Positions 22,901 to 24,658 of a stretch of DNA of 24,658 bases are shown here, piece after piece (the first letter of the stretch is position 1; every line of letters starts with the position of its first letter). Where the stretch lies: the IMG/VR virus record IMGVR_UViG_3300005525_000795, positions 1 to 24,658 of that record. One strand, 5' to 3'. The position numbers and the translations under genes are program-made. The notes below the pieces were generated by a model. It made no database searches. It had not been told where the DNA came from and was given only the letters and a program-made list of their open reading frames with translations. This DNA is from a virus.

Positions 22901-24477
22901 TCAGCCGTGGCAAGCGTCGGGTGTTCCTTGATGAGAGTGCCGACACGGGCACGATCAAACTCAGCGACCTGCTGGAGAACAACGCCGAGAAGTTGTCCGA
23001 GCATTACGCCCGCTCGATCTTTGGCGAGGCCGCAATGCAGGCGGTCTACCGGGAACTGGACCCAACGGGCCAGAAGATCAACAGCGCGGACGGGCTGCTG
23101 AAGCGTGCCAAGGAGGAAATGCGCAAGACGAACGCGGGCGACCAGCGCATCAGGAACCAACTGACGCGGCTGGACTTTGCCATCAAGTCGATCAAGGGCA
23201 TCCCGATTGAAGACCCAAACTCAGACTGGGTGTCGGGCCTGCGCCGCATCCGCGACCTAAACTTCCTCGTCCGTGGGGGCGGGTTCGGCATGGCGGCGTT
23301 GATGGAAACCGCCGTGATCCCGGCCCGTGCTGGCTTTCGCGCAACTATTGCGCAGATTCCCGCAATGGGCGAGATGCTTCAAGCGATCCGTCGCGGCGAG
23401 CGTGTCAGCGACGAATACATTTCACTGCTACAGGAAATGGCCGGGCTTGGCGATAACCGGATCACTCGCGCCGTCATGGTTGAGCAGGGGAGCAGGGAGT
23501 CCGCGTCGCTTCCAACGGGCACCCGGATGGGTGCGAAGTACGACCGCTACGCGGGCAACGTCCGCAACGTCTTTTCGGACATGACCGGCATTGCGCCGCT
23601 CACCGACTTCTCGACGTTGTTTGCCGGGTCGGCGTTGATCGACAAGTTTCAGCGGATTGCCGAGAGCGGCGATCGTCCGAGCAACGCCCGGCTGTCGGAC
23701 TACAACCTCGACCGTGCGCAGTGGGATGAGATTGCCAAGGAACTCCGCGCCCACGGGAACGCCGCAGAGCGCAAACTTGGGATCGAAAACTGGACGAACC
23801 TCCAGGCCCGCGCGGACTTTGTGCAGGCGATCAGCCGCAAGTCTCGGCAGATCATTCACGAGGGCGATATTGGCCTCAACCCCTACTGGATGAACACAAC
23901 GGCGGGCAAGACCGCGATCCAGTTTCGGACGTTCGCCGTGGGTGCGTGGGAGAAGCAGTTTCTATCGAATCTGGCCGTTCTCCGCTCCAGTGGTGGTCGG
24001 GACATGGAGGCGTTCTCGTCGTGGTTTGCCATGATCGTGGCGGGCCTTGGCGGGTACATGGCGAATGTCTACCTCAACAGCATCGGGCGCGATGACCGAG
24101 AGGAATACCTTGCCGACCGCCTCAGCACCGAGAACATCGTCCGGGCGATCGTCTCCCGCGCGGCGTTTACCTCCCTCATCCCATCGCTCTACGACTCGGC
24201 TGCTGCGCCTTCTGGGCTGCCAACGATTATGCCCATGCGGTTCAGCGGGCTGGAGTCTGACCCGATCCTCGGTAACCCAACATTTGCACTCTACATGGAG
24301 GCCAAGGGCTTGCCGTTCCGTATGATCCGGTCTGCACTCGACAGCGGGTACGACTTCAGCAAACAGGATTTGCGAGCGTTGCGGGCCTTGATCCCACTCC
24401 AGAACATGCCGGGCATCACCAATGTGTTCAACCTGTTCAACAACAATCTCCCGCAGAGCAGCACGGAGGGCCAGTAA
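19912..24477 (+). CDS. giant internal virion protein, T7 gp16-like, with HExxH zincin-like motif
   Basis: At 1521 residues it is longer than T7 gp16 (1318). In T7 this protein crosses the inner membrane and carries an N-terminal lytic transglycosylase. Here no transglycosylase motif (a Glu-Ser-type active site followed by GLMQ) is visible at the N-terminus. Instead, residues about 404-463 and 475-513 look like two small SH3/KOW-like beta units (LSDGTIGTIDSIDNGIATVKV), followed by AIHESGHVF, an HExxH zinc site with H547, E548 and H551. GEERFARAFEKYVADG, with E584 or E585, is a likely third-ligand helix. Family signs further on are DYAPRIYDR (889-896) and NPYWMNTTAGKTAIQFRTF (about 1323-1341), as in gp16-type C-termini. 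A hydrophobic Gly/Ala stretch lies at about 280-305. The C-terminal identity is strong; the peptidase activity is inferred. Confidence 0.88.
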   Translation: MSRTNADFRFQFDPQPPDPARDAAIQRDIAELAAQRNQSYFNFGFRSDLGAFGGALDYLDRYAGATAQMFADFGVDTGLDLNYVKNEIFNIPTRQGDIIQGGPMDIGRDGTLTPSADSGLSDRLANVPRAMIEGRHVLQRIVMNNTLAAVGYDPYFRLTEDILRREAVDRSGELLPPESFSKFSEATSLSHLRVLVERERQDAEASRRLQSNFGTVGSIAVGFVVSQADPINALAGFAGGAVEDVARGALLARGLTKVGLAAETGQIVSRATRLSLLAKSGVIGAGTGAGVNVATGLGLASLAGRDYSLQDAILDTAIGATFGSFQGLSESGTTLMAASTIRRMVAEEGLVTLPKGEFFFDQVPGHRPDATVEELRIADIRASINRLADANPGNEIEALRDMGWLKDRKITLEDGSTVEITKVNGAGFVEINGVKTSREITLEAVDSTGTRHTVTLDSVRPFFTEQTPSPVAGADVRLSDGTIGTIDSIDNGIATVKVGDATSTVPLSELAYQQGPALRLKGETSFDEVGRATVALLKSKDISTAIHESGHVFRGTLRDIDANLADELNALYGEVGDRWSVQGEERFARAFEKYVADGKAPNSTLQKVFDTLSGWIRSVYARVKGSPLRTELTGTEVSVFDRLLDGKPEGDLVGGRGTNYERVSGQLRQILGKQADQIIPIIEANASAWSRAKGKDIDLYFRDVLENVTETRAGAVRTLQQTELPENAFDFDFAGASDQKASFTPARIGIAARFGSDASAWIRRVGNMLVEDAVIKKDGSSQGSEPASAGVIRRTRSALTQRSRDIEPLFELWSKARGDSAWLSNDLRVKAHDEFQKAITQEVRNPGKTNDKIVASAAKLQRQHWDEFYNYAADNLIPGFERGAALKDYAPRIYDRALIHEAIAKHGRDKVLDVFELGISNMQAGLAPGVARRVADGILEDIMDLKSSVLSHDRGTFNGETLAAILKDRGIAQADIDAVVGKVVGQANANSAESRTISRGKRRVFLDESADTGTIKLSDLLENNAEKLSEHYARSIFGEAAMQAVYRELDPTGQKINSADGLLKRAKEEMRKTNAGDQRIRNQLTRLDFAIKSIKGIPIEDPNSDWVSGLRRIRDLNFLVRGGGFGMAALMETAVIPARAGFRATIAQIPAMGEMLQAIRRGERVSDEYISLLQEMAGLGDNRITRAVMVEQGSRESASLPTGTRMGAKYDRYAGNVRNVFSDMTGIAPLTDFSTLFAGSALIDKFQRIAESGDRPSNARLSDYNLDRAQWDEIAKELRAHGNAAERKLGIENWTNLQARADFVQAISRKSRQIIHEGDIGLNPYWMNTTAGKTAIQFRTFAVGAWEKQFLSNLAVLRSSGGRDMEAFSSWFAMIVAGLGGYMANVYLNSIGRDDREEYLADRLSTENIVRAIVSRAAFTSLIPSLYDSAAAPSGLPTIMPMRFSGLESDPILGNPTFALYMEAKGLPFRMIRSALDSGYDFSKQDLRALRALIPLQNMPGITNVFNLFNNNLPQSSTEGQ

Positions 24478-24658
24478 TGCCAATCATCTCCCTCACCCCC
24501 GACGCGCTGCGGACGTTCATCTCGCGCACGGGCGGGCGGCTGGACAAGTTGGAGCAGCGATCTACCGCTGCGGCATCTGGCGTCTTGCCCGACAACGTGG
24601 AACGGTGGGTGAAATACACGACCGCGTTCGACACGCCCAGTCTTGTTTCGCACGTCAG
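24477..24658 (+). CDS. 5' part of a further gene, truncated at the right edge
   Basis: The ATG at 24477 overlaps the stop of the gp16-like gene (TAATG), and the frame stays open for 60 codons to the edge. Residues 8-30 (PDALRTFISRTGGRLDKLEQRS) look helical. After a short Ala/Ser linker, DNVERWVKYTTAFDTPSLVSHV resembles the first strands of appendage lectin-like beta domains of the H-type lectin kind (aromatic, then F-x-T/S-P-x-V). In T7 this position holds the tail fibre gene 17, so a virion appendage is plausible. The visible part is too short for a firm call. Confidence 0.7.
   Translation, partial: MPIISLTPDALRTFISRTGGRLDKLEQRSTAAASGVLPDNVERWVKYTTAFDTPSLVSHV

Noticed and set aside
1-24658. 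CRISPR arrays, tRNA genes, insertion sequences, integrase, attachment sites or terminal repeats
   Set aside because: Looked for by eye; no regular repeats, cloverleaf-like segments, transposase or recombinase motifs were seen. Terminal repeats cannot be judged from an internal window.

Overview
The window is a contiguous stretch of the late (virion) region of a tailed, T7-like podovirus of the Autographivirales type, with one RNA polymerase gene at its left end. Every supported gene reads rightward. The genes are tightly packed, often with overlapping stop and start codons, and the DNA is GC-rich with GC-rich third codon positions. There is no integrase, repressor, tRNA, insertion sequence or CRISPR array, which fits a lytic phage or an uncultured phage contig. 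The host cannot be named. A lipoprotein with a clear lipobox and a T7-type set of internal virion proteins point to a Gram-negative host.

Layout: (1) 1-2916 holds the end of an unrecognised gene and a divergent single-subunit RNA polymerase. A polymerase gene directly before the structural genes is the phiKMV-type arrangement, not the T7 one. (2) 2929-3899 holds three small genes and an AT-rich dyad-symmetric spacer. One of the three may have a permuted NlpC/P60-like fold. (3) 3896-8654 is the head module: portal, scaffold, a coiled-coil protein of unknown role, major capsid protein and a possible head decoration protein. The capsid and decoration genes lie between two strong hairpin-plus-U-run terminators (about 6876 and 8674) and have a structured leader. 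(4) 8734-13002 is an accessory module placed between head and tail genes: a small membrane protein, two beta-rich virion-like proteins, a beta-helix tailspike and a long lipoprotein with a second hydrophobic segment. T7 has its fibre after the internal proteins and nothing comparable here. (5) 13006-24477 is a translationally coupled tail and ejection module: gp11-like, gp12-like, gp14-like, gp15-like and gp16-like proteins. (6) A further gene starts at 24477 and runs off the right edge.

How the genes work together: the polymerase should transcribe the late genes. The portal, scaffold and capsid build the head. The gp11- and gp12-like proteins form the short tail. The tailspike and the lectin-like domain inserted in the gp12-like nozzle probably handle surface glycans. 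The gp14/15/16-like proteins would be ejected to build a channel across the envelope.

The most unusual points are: the polymerase has lost or changed several otherwise near-invariant residues (three positions of the DxRGRxY motif are all glutamine) while keeping both catalytic aspartates; the giant gp16-like protein has no visible transglycosylase domain but carries an HExxH zincin-like metallopeptidase motif; a LamG/concanavalin-like domain is inserted in the tail nozzle; and the capsid cistron is bracketed by terminators. No phage promoter consensus could be derived by eye.
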